Source: Chryseobacterium sp. FH1 (GTDB taxonomy: Bacteria; Bacteroidota; Bacteroidia; Flavobacteriales; Weeksellaceae). Taken from it: a DNA stretch of 64,000 bases. The DNA lies in assembly GCF_000735135.1 (NCBI RefSeq), contig NZ_JPLZ01000006.1, positions 372,001 to 436,000 on the forward strand, read 5' to 3'. The notes under the pieces were generated by a model that made no database searches, was not told where the DNA came from, and saw only the letters and a program-made list of their open reading frames with translations. A program made the translations under genes and the position numbers. Of the stretch, positions 25,888-35,052 are shown piece after piece; position 1 is the first letter of the stretch; each line of letters opens with the position of its first letter.

Positions 25888-28686
25888 ATGAAACAAGTAA
25901 CTATTATTAATTCAAGGAAAGGAATTGCGCTCACAGCGGCGGTGATTTTCTTTTCGGGAGTTACATTTGCGCAGGCTCAGGAAACAACACCTGCAAATGA
26001 CACTGTGTCCAGCAGCCAAATCGAAGAAGTGGTTTTGGTAGGATCCAGAAGTGGTGGAAGATCCAAAGCGGACAGCCCGGTTCCTGTGGATGTTTTCAAT
26101 TTGAAGGAGATTCAGCAGAGTTTGCCACAGACGAACATCAATCAAATCCTTAATACGATTGCGCCCTCTTTTACATCAACAATTCAGACCAATGCAGATG
26201 GATCGGATCATTCGGATCCAGCGCAGTTGAGAGGTTTGGGTCCAGACCAGACTTTGATTTTGATCAATGGAAAGAGAAGACACACATCCGCTTTGGTGAA
26301 TGTAAATGGAGCTCCAGGAAGAGGAACGGTAGGAACGGACCTGAATGCCATTCCAGCTTTTGCACTTTCCAGAATAGAAGTCTTGAGAGACGGAGCTTCT
26401 GCACAATACGGTTCTGATGCGATTGCCGGCGTGATGAACCTTCAATTGAAAAGAGACACCGGAAAACTGACAGGACAACTGAATTACGGTGGTTATCTGA
26501 CAAAAGCAGCTAATGATCACACTGGAAACTACGACGGTCAGCAATATCAATTGGACCTTAACTACGGAAACAAAATCGGAAAACGAGGTGGTTTCTATAA
26601 CTTGACATGGTCTTCACAATTCCGTGATCCTACAAGAAGAGCTGGAACAGAAAGTGGAAATATCTATAATGCCTACAACGCGATCGAGAAAAGAGCATCA
26701 GAAAATGGCGTGAATCTTTCGTCTTATTTCAACAATATCAACAATCTGAAAGGAACTGCGGGCGAACAAGACTTCGTGAATCTAATTCATCAATATTCTC
26801 AAGGTGTCAATTATTTTGACTCAAACTTTCAGACCAACATCCAGAATGCATCAAGCATCACAGCTTTGCAATCTTTGTTGGGAGCCAACTACACAGACCA
26901 GGAGTTAGCTTACAGAGGACAAACCAGAAAAGATTTTAATCAACAAGTTGGTCAGTCTAAGCTCAATAACCACCAATTGTTTGCCAATATAGAAGTGCCT
27001 ATCAATGATGATTGGAAAGCCTACACTTTTGGCGGATACTCTATCCGTGATGGTGCTTCCGGCGGTTTTTACAGAAGACCAAATCAGGCAAGAACTTTTA
27101 CAGGAATTTATCTAGATGGTTATTTGCCAGAGATTCATACGAAGATCCAGGATGTGTCATTGTCTGCTGGAGTTAAAGGAAATTGGAGCGGATGGAATGT
27201 CGATCTAAGCAATACTTTCGGACAAAACAGTTTTGATTACACGATTGAAAATACTGGAAACACAAGTTTAAGATTCAATTCTCCAAACACTTTCAAAGCT
27301 GGGGGATTGCAGTTTTTGCAGAATACCATCAATTTGGATTTCAGCAAGCAATATGACGTTTTGGAAGGCATCAACGTCGCTTTCGGAGCAGAACAACGTC
27401 ACGAGAATTTCAGAATCAATCCAGGGGAAGAAGCCTCTTACACCGCTTATGACATCAACGGAAATGTACAAACGCCAACAACGCCAAACTCATTGAAACC
27501 AACTGACTTTTTTGGAGCTGCATTGGCAGGAAGTTCTCAGGTTTTCTCAGGCTTCAGAGCAGAGAACGCAACCAATAGAAATCGAAATTCATACGCTGCC
27601 TATGCTGATGTAGAATTCAATTTTACCAATTGGTTTTTGGTAGATGCGGCGGTTCGTTTTGAGGATTATTCAGATTTTGGTTCGACTTTTAATTATAAAC
27701 TAGCGTCTAGAATCAAACTTTCCGATGATTTGAATTTCCGTTTTGCAGGTTCCACAGGTTTCCGCGCACCGTCAATTCATCAGATCTATTACAACACGAC
27801 ATCAACATTGTTCACAACACTTCCGGGAGGAACAGCGCCATCTTTGGTAGAAGTAGGAACTTTCAGTAATGATTCTACGGTTGCAAGAGGATTGGGAATT
27901 AATAAATTGAAACAAGAAACTTCAAAATCTGTTAGTACAGGATTTACGTATAAAATCCCTGCTCTGAATTTGAATATTACTGCAGATGCCTATTTCATAA
28001 GAATTGATGACAGAATTGTTCTGACTGACCAATTTAGCAGACCAACCGATGCACAGATTATAGCAAATCCTAACTTACAAGGGGTAAGAGATGAATTTGA
28101 TAAAAACAATGTGAATGCCGCACAATTCTTTGCCAATTCCATCGATACAGAGACAAAAGGTTTGGACGTGGTTATCAGCCATAACTACAGAACTGGCAAT
28201 GTGAAACTGAATAACGATTTTGCCATCAACTTCAATAAAACCAAAAAAGTGGGCGATATTCACGCTTCAGATCTATTGAAAAATGCAGGATTGGAGACGA
28301 CTTACTTTGGTGAAAGATCCAGAGTTTATTTAGAAGATTCAGTTCCAAAAGTAAAAGCGAGTTTGTCTAATAATCTGAAATGGAAAGATTTCAATTTCTA
28401 TCTGAGAAATACTTACTACGGAAAAGTTTATGGTGCTGATGGTATCAATGGAAATATTTATGAACATCAGTTGATCACAGATAAAATCATCACAGATTTG
28501 TCCATTGGTTACGATATCAGTAAGAATTTTAATTTGACAATCGGTGCGAATAATTTGTTTGACATCTATCCAACGAAGAATGTGGCATCTTCCACCAACA
28601 ACGATCAGTTTATCTACTCACGTTCTACCTCACAATTCGGACAGAACGGAAGATATGTCTTCAGCAAGCTGACCGTTAATTTTTAA
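25888..28686 (+). CDS. TonB-dependent outer-membrane receptor under SAM riboswitch control
   Basis: 932 aa. A signal sequence (about 1-30, ending FAQAQE) precedes a TonB-box-like segment (IEEVVLVGSRSGGRS, about 45-60), the plug domain (PVPVDVFNLKEIQQSLPQTNINQIL; LRGLGPDQTLILINGKRRH; DGASAQYGSDAIAGVMNL) and a beta barrel that ends with the aromatic YVFSKLTVNF. No CarboxypepD-like N-terminal domain, so it is not a SusC type. It should import a ligand across the outer membrane using TonB energy. Its leader carries a SAM-I riboswitch and terminator, so it should be expressed when SAM is low. This points to methionine, a sulfur source or a methionine-pathway cofactor as cargo, which is inference. 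Confidence 0.95.
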   Translation: MKQVTIINSRKGIALTAAVIFFSGVTFAQAQETTPANDTVSSSQIEEVVLVGSRSGGRSKADSPVPVDVFNLKEIQQSLPQTNINQILNTIAPSFTSTIQTNADGSDHSDPAQLRGLGPDQTLILINGKRRHTSALVNVNGAPGRGTVGTDLNAIPAFALSRIEVLRDGASAQYGSDAIAGVMNLQLKRDTGKLTGQLNYGGYLTKAANDHTGNYDGQQYQLDLNYGNKIGKRGGFYNLTWSSQFRDPTRRAGTESGNIYNAYNAIEKRASENGVNLSSYFNNINNLKGTAGEQDFVNLIHQYSQGVNYFDSNFQTNIQNASSITALQSLLGANYTDQELAYRGQTRKDFNQQVGQSKLNNHQLFANIEVPINDDWKAYTFGGYSIRDGASGGFYRRPNQARTFTGIYLDGYLPEIHTKIQDVSLSAGVKGNWSGWNVDLSNTFGQNSFDYTIENTGNTSLRFNSPNTFKAGGLQFLQNTINLDFSKQYDVLEGINVAFGAEQRHENFRINPGEEASYTAYDINGNVQTPTTPNSLKPTDFFGAALAGSSQVFSGFRAENATNRNRNSYAAYADVEFNFTNWFLVDAAVRFEDYSDFGSTFNYKLASRIKLSDDLNFRFAGSTGFRAPSIHQIYYNTTSTLFTTLPGGTAPSLVEVGTFSNDSTVARGLGINKLKQETSKSVSTGFTYKIPALNLNITADAYFIRIDDRIVLTDQFSRPTDAQIIANPNLQGVRDEFDKNNVNAAQFFANSIDTETKGLDVVISHNYRTGNVKLNNDFAINFNKTKKVGDIHASDLLKNAGLETTYFGERSRVYLEDSVPKVKASLSNNLKWKDFNFYLRNTYYGKVYGADGINGNIYEHQLITDKIITDLSIGYDISKNFNLTIGANNLFDIYPTKNVASSTNNDQFIYSRSTSQFGQNGRYVFSKLTVNF

Positions 28687-28723
28687 TTTGACGATTTTAA
28701 GGTTTTATATTTGTTTTGAAATG

Positions 28724-28757
28724 GCATCGGGGTTTTCCTCGGTGCTGTTTTTTTTTG
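28724..28757 (+). terminator. intrinsic terminator after the TonB receptor
   Basis: GCATCGGGG, loop TTTT, CCTCGGTGC, then a long T run; 9-bp stem with two G-U pairs. Confidence 0.85.
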
Positions 28758-28774
28758 GATTAATATTATAGATG

Positions 28775-28796
28775 CTTCGAGAGCCTCAGCATGACA
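28775..28796 (-). repeat. dispersed repeat TGTCA-TCTGAGG-TCTCGAAG, copy 3
   Basis: Minus-strand copy with one substitution (TGTCATGCTGAGGCTCTCGAAG). It faces copy 4, so the pair forms an inverted repeat. Confidence 0.75.
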
Positions 28797-28825
28797 TCGC
28801 GAATACTTTCGATTTAAATCTATAC

Positions 28826-28848
28826 TGTCAGTCTGAGGCTCTCGAAGA
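28826..28848 (+). repeat. dispersed repeat TGTCA-TCTGAGG-TCTCGAAGA, copy 4
   Basis: TGTCAGTCTGAGGCTCTCGAAGA; 30 bp from copy 3 in opposite orientation, just before the 3' end of the convergent P-type ATPase gene. It is identical to copy 5 at 58263-58285. Confidence 0.8.
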
Positions 28849-28855
28849 CAAATAA

Positions 28856-31402
28856 TTATAAATCCAATTTCGCATTATTCAATCTCAAAGAATTCAGAAT
28901 CACAGAAACCGAACTGAAACTCATTGCCGCGGCCGCAATCATCGGACTCAATAAAATGCCGAAGAAAGGGTAGAGCAGTCCTGCAGCAAGCGGAATTCCC
29001 AAAACGTTATAAATAAAGGCAAAGAACAGATTTTCTTTGATGTTTCTCAATAATTTTTCACTGAGGATTTTCGCCTTCGCAACGCCGAGAATATCGCCTT
29101 TCAATAAAGTGATTTCGGCACTTTCAATCGCGATGTCGGTTCCTGTTCCCATTGCAATGCCGATGTTGGCTTGTGCCAAAGCTGGCGCATCATTGATTCC
29201 GTCGCCTGTCATTGCCACGATTTTCCCTTCGTTTTGAAGTTTTTTGATTTCGTTCATTTTATCTTCGGGAAGACAATTGGCTTTGAAATTTTTGATTCCG
29301 AGTTGTTCAGCGACTGCTTTTGCCGTATTTTCATTATCGCCGGTCATCATTATCACTTCGATGTTTTGATTTTGAAGAAGTTCAATCGCTTGTTTTGAAG
29401 TCGGTTTAATATTGTCTGAAAAACTTAAAAATCCAAGAACGTTTCCAGCTTTTGCCAAGTAAGAAATCGTTTTCGCTTCGTTTTGTTTTTCGTTGGTTTT
29501 TAATTTTAAATTTTCTGGAATATTAATGTTAAAATGATTCAGCAAAGATTCGTTTCCTAACAGTATTTCTTCTTGATTAATGATTCCTTTCACACCTTTT
29601 CCTGAAATATTTTCGAAGTTTTCTACTTTTTCAAATTTGTTTTCCTGAGCAGAGTCGAAGGATTTTTTAAATTGACTTAAAACCGCATTAGACAAAGGAT
29701 GTTCAGAATTTTGATTGAGTGATGAAGCGAGTTTCAGAATTGTATTTTTATCTTGATTTTCAATAGTTTCGATGTTGTCCAGACTTGGTTTTCCTTCCGT
29801 CAAAGTTCCCGTTTTATCGGTAATTAGGACATTGATTTTGTGCATTTCTTCCAAGGCTTCGGCGTTCTTTATCAAAATTCCATTCTGCGCACCTTTCCCG
29901 ATTCCTACCATCAAACTCATTGGTGTAGCTAATCCAAGAGCACACGGACAAGCGACAATTAAAACAGCGACGGCGTTTACAAAAGCAAAAGTCAATTTAT
30001 TTTCCCCACCGAAAATGTACCACGCAACGAATGTTAAAACCGAAATCGCCATCACAGTTGGAACAAATATCTTCGAAACTTTATCTGCCAATTTCTGGAT
30101 TGGCGCTTTGCTTCGGCTGGCGTCGTTCACCATTTTGATGATTTTGGAAAGCAAGGTTTCATCGCCGATTTTTTCCGTTTTCATCAGGAAAGTTCCGTTT
30201 CCGTTGACGGTTCCGGAGGTGACTTTGTCGCCAGATTTTTTTTCTGACGGAATTGGTTCGCCCGTAATCATCGATTCGTCAACGTTGGAATTTCCTTCGA
30301 TAATTTTTCCATCCACAGGGATTTTTTCGCCTGGTTTTACTCTTAGAATATCATGGATTTTAATGTCAGAAAGTGGAACTTTTTTCTCATTTTCATTCAC
30401 AATCAAATTGGCAGTCTCCGGCGAGAGATTCATCAATGCTTCGATAGCTTTTCCTGTTTTTTGATGCGCTCTTGCTTCCAACATTTGGCCCATAATCACC
30501 AAAGTCAATATCACACAAACCGACTCAAAGTAAAGCGGAACTTTTCCGCCGTGAGAAAATTCGTGGGGAAGAATATCTGGAAAAATTAAAGCAATCAAAC
30601 TAAAAATAAATGCGACAGAAACGCCCAACGCAATCAAAGAAAACATATTCAGATTCCACGTTTTGAAGGAAATCCAACCACGTTTCATCACAAACCAGCC
30701 TGCGTAAAAAAGGACTGGAATCATTAGAATTAATTCCAAAATCGCCTGGATTTGATGAGAAAACGGCCAATTGATGAACATTCCGCCCATCGAAAGAATG
30801 AAAACGGGAACAGAAAATCCTAGCGCAATCCAGAATTTTCTTTGCAAAGTTTGATAGGTTTTGTCCTCGTGTTTTTCACCTTTTATCGGAATCATCACCA
30901 AATCCATCCCGCAAACCGGACAACCAACATTGGAATCGTAAACCTTGTCGCCTTCGCAAAACATCGGGCAATAGTATTTTCCTTCTTGATGGGTGTTTGG
31001 TGTTTGGTGTTTGGTGTTTTGATGTGTATGTGAACTTCCAGCTTCCAGCTTCTGACTTCTGACCAAATCTTCTGTGATTTCCTCCAAATGCATATGACAA
31101 ACTGGGCAACCGGAATCTGATTCGTAGGTTTTGTCGCTTTCGCAAAACATCGGACAAAAATATTCGCCAATTTTATCTTTGAAACTTTCGGGAAGATTGG
31201 TTTTGGAATAGGTTTTTGGTTTGTTTCGTTGGTCTTCACGCTCTTCAATCGGAACGAGGAACATATTACAAACGGGACATCTGCCTTGCTTGAAATACAG
31301 TTTTTCGCCTTCGCATTCCATCGGGCAATAATAGACGGAGCTTGGTGAAATTCTTTGGTTTGGGTGAAGATTGTCGTGGTTATGATGATTGTGGTTTTCC
31401 AT
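28856..31402 (-). CDS. copper-type heavy-metal P1B-ATPase with three N-terminal Cys-rich metal-binding motifs
   Basis: 848 aa. The N-terminus is His-rich (NHHNHDNLH) and holds three heavy-metal-binding (YHS-like HMBD) motifs with CPM...CPVCxM cysteines at about 24-52, 81-108 and 143-172, in place of classical HMA domains. Eight-helix core: the CPx motif [11 protein letters not shown] (about 486), phosphorylation site DKTGTLTEG (about 531), the TGDN and [13 protein letters not shown] hinge motifs, and helix 8 with [15 protein letters not shown]. The CPC motif with the MxxSS helix suits Cu(I). Two in-frame stretches look like absorbed repeats (linker about 115-141; about 582-588). A single unit opposite the TonB receptor. 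Confidence 0.94.
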   Translation of the reverse strand: MENHNHHNHDNLHPNQRISPSSVYYCPMECEGEKLYFKQGRCPVCNMFLVPIEEREDQRNKPKTYSKTNLPESFKDKIGEYFCPMFCESDKTYESDSGCPVCHMHLEEITEDLVRSQKLEAGSSHTHQNTKHQTPNTHQEGKYYCPMFCEGDKVYDSNVGCPVCGMDLVMIPIKGEKHEDKTYQTLQRKFWIALGFSVPVFILSMGGMFINWPFSHQIQAILELILMIPVLFYAGWFVMKRGWISFKTWNLNMFSLIALGVSVAFIFSLIALIFPDILPHEFSHGGKVPLYFESVCVILTLVIMGQMLEARAHQKTGKAIEALMNLSPETANLIVNENEKKVPLSDIKIHDILRVKPGEKIPVDGKIIEGNSNVDESMITGEPIPSEKKSGDKVTSGTVNGNGTFLMKTEKIGDETLLSKIIKMVNDASRSKAPIQKLADKVSKIFVPTVMAISVLTFVAWYIFGGENKLTFAFVNAVAVLIVACPCALGLATPMSLMVGIGKGAQNGILIKNAEALEEMHKINVLITDKTGTLTEGKPSLDNIETIENQDKNTILKLASSLNQNSEHPLSNAVLSQFKKSFDSAQENKFEKVENFENISGKGVKGIINQEEILLGNESLLNHFNINIPENLKLKTNEKQNEAKTISYLAKAGNVLGFLSFSDNIKPTSKQAIELLQNQNIEVIMMTGDNENTAKAVAEQLGIKNFKANCLPEDKMNEIKKLQNEGKIVAMTGDGINDAPALAQANIGIAMGTGTDIAIESAEITLLKGDILGVAKAKILSEKLLRNIKENLFFAFIYNVLGIPLAAGLLYPFFGILLSPMIAAAAMSFSSVSVILNSLRLNNAKLDL
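30993..31063. repeat. intragenic simple repeats inside the P-type ATPase linker
   Basis: 30993-31019 is a tandem run of GTGTTTG units and 31034-31063 is TTCCAGC-TTCCAGC-TTCTGAC-TTCTGAC. Both look like the low-complexity spacers of intergenic DNA, but here they are translated as the linker between metal-binding motifs 2 and 3. Confidence 0.7.
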
Positions 31403-31564
31403 TTTTTTATTTTAACACAAAGCGCACAAGTTCTTATTTTAAAGATTCAATGTTTTGAAGGCACAAAGATGAGTACGCTTCGCTCTGATAATTATTGATA
31501 CAAATTTCAGCAAAATAGATTTCAATCTGTTACAAATAAATGGAAAGATGTTATAATCAGAAAT

Positions 31565-31590
31565 TAAAAAACCTCTAGATTTTCTAAAGG
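31565..31590 (-). terminator. terminator of panE
   Basis: Read on the minus strand: CCTTTAGA, loop AAA, TCTAGAGG, then six T. One mismatch in the 8-bp stem. 22 bp after the panE stop. Confidence 0.75.
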
Positions 31591-31611
31591 CTTTGTTTAG
31601 GTTTTCGATAT

Positions 31612-32565
31612 CTACAAACTTAGTTGCTGAATCTTCTCTGTTAATTCCTGATGTATTTTTTGAGTTGAAGGCGTTTCTACTCCCAGCTCTTTTCCGTAAT
31701 GGATGATGGCGCCGGCAAACAATTCGAGTTCGTTGTTTTGTTGTTTTACATTGATATCCAGTTGCAAAGACGTTGGCGTTGCAGGTGGAAATGTGGACGC
31801 TTTTTCAAAAGATTTTTCGATGATGTCGCTTGGGAGACCGATTGATTTTTTATCTGCGATGGCTTTTACTTCTTTCATTATGGCTGTGGCTTCCTGTTTC
31901 TGTAAAGTAACATTGCAAACTGTTCCGATAGAAGAATTGTACTTTGCACTCACCAATCCAAAACTGGCTACGAAAATAAATTTGGTCCAAATGTCTGCAA
32001 AAGAATTCTTTTTAAAATCAAAGTCGATTCTGCTGTCTGTCATTAATTTGATTATCCATTCTACATTCTCCGAAACATTTGAAGGGTCTTTGCCGAATAT
32101 CAATTTCCCGGGTTTTCCTTTGTGTTCCACAATTCCTTTCTCTTTGATGTGAGATGCTACATAAACACACGCTGGCAAAATTGTATTTCCGGGAATTATT
32201 TTCTTGATTCTATCATAAATATCTACGCCGTTCATCAAAGGAAGCAAGATTGTCTTTGTGCTGATGACCTGTTTTAATTGTTCGCAAACGTTTTCCAAAT
32301 CATATTCTTTCACACAAATGAGAACAAGGTCAGCATTGTCTATTTCGGAAATGCTTTGAACGATTTCATCAGGTTTTGTAATGTTTTCCGGATGTTCTGG
32401 AGAGAGTAGTGTAAGTCCATTTTCCGATACCACGTCATAGGTTTTACTTCTTGCGACAAACGTAATACGAAAAGGATTCTCTTTCTCATTAAACTGATTG
32501 ATTTTGAATCCGAAATATCCACCAACACCGCCAAGACCTATTACGGCTATATTTTTCTTTTCCAT
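31612..32565 (-). CDS. panE: 2-dehydropantoate 2-reductase
   Basis: 317 aa from ATG 32565; a frame opening 20 codons upstream adds a non-conserved extension. NADPH-binding GLGGVGGYFG sits at the N-terminus (about 10), preceded by NIAVI. The C-terminal ApbA_C domain contains the Lys/Asn region FIFVASFGLVSAKY and the end MxxEhxxGxxxE-like segment (PPATPTSLQLDIN, then ELFAGAIIHYGKELGVETP). It makes pantoate for coenzyme A. Alternatively it belongs to the broad ApbA-like ketopantoate reductase family with another substrate; no pan cluster is adjacent. Confidence 0.86.
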   Translation of the reverse strand: MEKKNIAVIGLGGVGGYFGFKINQFNEKENPFRITFVARSKTYDVVSENGLTLLSPEHPENITKPDEIVQSISEIDNADLVLICVKEYDLENVCEQLKQVISTKTILLPLMNGVDIYDRIKKIIPGNTILPACVYVASHIKEKGIVEHKGKPGKLIFGKDPSNVSENVEWIIKLMTDSRIDFDFKKNSFADIWTKFIFVASFGLVSAKYNSSIGTVCNVTLQKQEATAIMKEVKAIADKKSIGLPSDIIEKSFEKASTFPPATPTSLQLDINVKQQNNELELFAGAIIHYGKELGVETPSTQKIHQELTEKIQQLSL

Positions 32566-32638
32566 AGGATTATCTTTTGTTAATTTGTTCGGCGCAAATT
32601 TGATGAAAAAAGAATGAAATAACATATGAATAAATAAA

Positions 32639-32665
32639 AACCCTCCAGAGATTTTCTGAAGGGTT
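32639..32665 (-). terminator. terminator of the 32690-33175 gene
   Basis: Minus strand: AACCCTTCAGAAAATCTCTG then GAGGGTT and a T-rich tail; the stem pairs AACCCT-CAGA with TCTG-AGGGTT around a short loop and one mismatch. Confidence 0.75.
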
Positions 32666-32689
32666 GGTATAAGTTTAAGTCTAAGACCA

Positions 32690-33175
32690 TTATTTTCTCG
32701 GTTTCAAAGAAAGATTGTCCAAATAAACGGCTTGATGTACGCCATTCAGCATTACTTTCAGACCAAGGTGGCTGTCTTTTTTCAATGAGATGTTGAAGAC
32801 TTTTTTGTCTTTTCCAATTTTCACAGGTTTTGCGATGGTGGCAAAAGTTTTAGGATTTGATGCGTTTTGGATAGACAAGATTTCCAAAGTTGTTTCTCCG
32901 CCATTGTCCGTCACATCAAGGCTCAGCGTGTAGTTTCCAGCTTTGATTTTTGGTGTTACCAGATACATATTTTCCTTAGGATTGGTCATCGAGTAGAAGA
33001 TGATTTTGTTTTCGCTGGCGTAGAGCATTGCTTCGCCTTTTTGGATAGACCAGCATTTGTTAATATCTTTCCAGTTGTCAAAATTTTCTGTCACTGTGGA
33101 AACGGTTTTGCATTGTGCATTAGATGTCACAAATCCGCATAAAGCCACTATTCCTCCGAATATTAGTTTTCTCAT
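32690..33175 (-). CDS. secreted beta-sandwich protein, possible carbohydrate-binding-like fold
   Basis: 161 aa. Signal peptide KLIFGGIVALCGFVTSNA, cleavage before QCKTV. The mature part is one beta-rich domain: TENFDNWKDINKCWSI, then NMYLVTPKIKAGNYTLSLDV and AVYLDNLSLKP at the end. This layout resembles the choice-of-anchor or cleaved-adhesin type jelly rolls of Bacteroidota. Function unknown. Two Cys residues (about 22 and 42 of the precursor) may form a disulfide. It is a single gene with its own terminator. Confidence 0.83.
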   Translation of the reverse strand: MRKLIFGGIVALCGFVTSNAQCKTVSTVTENFDNWKDINKCWSIQKGEAMLYASENKIIFYSMTNPKENMYLVTPKIKAGNYTLSLDVTDNGGETTLEILSIQNASNPKTFATIAKPVKIGKDKKVFNISLKKDSHLGLKVMLNGVHQAVYLDNLSLKPRK

Positions 33176-33304
33176 TTTTGATTAAATATTATCAGGTAAA
33201 AATAAGTAAAAAAGGATGATTGACAAAGTTATTTTTAATTAATCTAAATAGTGAAGTTTAATTAGAAAATAAGGTATGACAAAGTTTCGAAATTAGTCAA
33301 GTGA

Positions 33305-34000
33305 TTACTCTTGAGTTATTTTTTGTGATGGTAAACGGTTTTTTTGAACACTATTTTTTATAAGTCTCACATTCGGTTCAACGTACATTATTTTTAGTAA
33401 ACTATTATTTGAAATATCAAGTTCACTAATTGCTGTTTGATACAAATATAATTGAGTCAATTTTGAATTATTTGATATATCTACTTTCTTCAATTGTTTA
33501 CAACCGTCCAGGCTTAAAGTTTCAAGATTTATGTATTTGCTTGCATCAAAATCTACAAAATTATTATCGCCTATAGATAGAGATTTTATTTTGTCATTAA
33601 GTTTAATTTCATTCAAATTTAATCTTACTGCATATAATACTTCTAAATTATCAATTTTCGAGAAATCAATTTTATTTTTTGTAGGATTAAGTGTGATTGC
33701 TAGTGTATGAAGTTTATGAAGACTGTCTAAAGCTGTAAAATTTTGTATGAAATTTTCGTTAATAGATAATTCTTCTAGATTTTTAAAATTTTCTATTCCG
33801 GAGATACTGGAAATTCTTCTGTTAGTAAGTCTAAGCTTGGTTACTTTCAAATATTCTTCTATTTCGAAAGTTCCATTATTATTTTCATCGACACCTTCGT
33901 CAAATAAAGCATTGGTAAAGTTTTGGTCTGCGAAAATTTCTTTTCGATTTTTACAACTGAGAAAAGTTAGGGCAAAAATCATTAATGCAATTACTTTCAT
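33305..34000 (-). CDS. leucine-rich-repeat lipoprotein
   Basis: 231 aa from ATG 34000 (an upstream ATG at 34024 adds eight residues before the signal). Lipobox LTFLSC, Cys at about 16. The mature chain has an EF-hand-like DENNNGTFEIEEY segment and then LRR-type units (about 55-225) such as LTNRRISSISGIENFKNLEELSIN, shown here only by its repeating L-x-L periodicity, through LETLSLDGCKQLKKVDISNN. The repeats resemble the short 'GxxxLxxLxLxxN' Bacteroidota LRRs. It probably mediates protein binding at the envelope. No partner is suggested by context. Confidence 0.85.
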   Translation of the reverse strand: MKVIALMIFALTFLSCKNRKEIFADQNFTNALFDEGVDENNNGTFEIEEYLKVTKLRLTNRRISSISGIENFKNLEELSINENFIQNFTALDSLHKLHTLAITLNPTKNKIDFSKIDNLEVLYAVRLNLNEIKLNDKIKSLSIGDNNFVDFDASKYINLETLSLDGCKQLKKVDISNNSKLTQLYLYQTAISELDISNNSLLKIMYVEPNVRLIKNSVQKNRLPSQKITQE

Positions 34001-34076
34001 TTGGATAAAGTATAATTTATTCAAATTTATTATAATTAATTAATTAAGAATAATGAATTGATAAATGGAATTAAAT

Positions 34077-35009
34077 CTAATTTCTTTCAGTTTTCATTCC
34101 AAAAATCTCCTTCCCATTAAAAACAATCACCGCCAAAAATATCAAAGCGTAAGAAAAAATCTGCAAGCTTCCCAATGGCTCGTGATAAACCACGCCGGCC
34201 AAGACGAAAGCAATGATAGGATTGATGTTCAATATCATCCCAACTTTGGAAGAACTGATTCCTGAAAGTGCATAAAGATTGAGAAGCAACGGAACAATCG
34301 TGTACATCACTGCGATGATTTCGACGTAGAAATAGAATTTGAAATCGGTAATCAAACCACTGGAATAAACTGGGAAAAATGGCAACAAAATCAATGCTGA
34401 CAAAAGAATATGAAAGTTGAGAACCAAGAACTTATCAAAATTTTTGTTGATGCTTTGGCTCACAAGATATGAGGCGTACGTGAAACCAATGAGACTGCTG
34501 TAGAACATATCAATCAAATTGGCGTAAGACAGCAAGACGCATCCAACAAAACTGAGAAAAACCGACAACCATTGTAGCTTCGTAAGTTTGTCTTTCAAAA
34601 TAAAATAGGCGAGAATCGTCGTGATAATCGGGCAAACCAAATAGGCGACAGAAGTTGCGCGCACGCTAACGTGATTCATCACAAAAATAAATGAAAACCA
34701 ATTGGCAGTCAACAAAATACTGCTGAGGACATTGAGACCAATCAGATTTCGCTTGTTCTTCCGAGGAAGTTGTTGAAAATAATCCAGATTATTGGCGAGT
34801 TTTTTCCGTTTGAAAAGCAATGAAATAACAGTCATAATCAATGCGCAACTGAACACTCTGTAAAACAGAATATCCAAAGAAGCGTACTCGTGGAGCGGTT
34901 TCAAAACCAAACTGAAAGTTCCCCAAAGCGAAAATGCAATGATGGCGGAGAGATAATGTCTTAGATTGTTCAAGATTGTTTCGTTTGGAATCAGTAAAAT
35001 ATTGTGCAA
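34077..35009 (-). CDS. EamA-family (drug/metabolite) transporter
   Basis: 310 aa with about ten membrane helices in two EamA repeats. The first repeat opens YLSAIIAFSLWGTFSLVLK and the second contains VGMILNINPIIAFVLAGVVYHEP, the usual end of repeat two. The family exports small metabolites; RarD-like members are the closest in pattern. The substrate is unknown. The frame begins with a TTG at 35009. Another TTG at 34973 gives MNNLRHYLSA and is an equally possible start. No upstream ATG is available in frame. Confidence 0.88.
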   Translation of the reverse strand: MHNILLIPNETILNNLRHYLSAIIAFSLWGTFSLVLKPLHEYASLDILFYRVFSCALIMTVISLLFKRKKLANNLDYFQQLPRKNKRNLIGLNVLSSILLTANWFSFIFVMNHVSVRATSVAYLVCPIITTILAYFILKDKLTKLQWLSVFLSFVGCVLLSYANLIDMFYSSLIGFTYASYLVSQSINKNFDKFLVLNFHILLSALILLPFFPVYSSGLITDFKFYFYVEIIAVMYTIVPLLLNLYALSGISSSKVGMILNINPIIAFVLAGVVYHEPLGSLQIFSYALIFLAVIVFNGKEIFGMKTERN

Positions 35010-35052
35010 AAATACACAACTTTACCCGTGAATATTTTAAGTAAAAAGAATT

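Noticed and set aside
29772-30464. 230-aa plus-strand frame inside the P-type ATPase
   Set aside because: Shadow of the ATPase frame; no independent signal.
30993-31019. Possible CRISPR-like short tandem repeat
   Set aside because: The units are 7-9 bp with no spacers and the region is translated in frame; it is a simple repeat.
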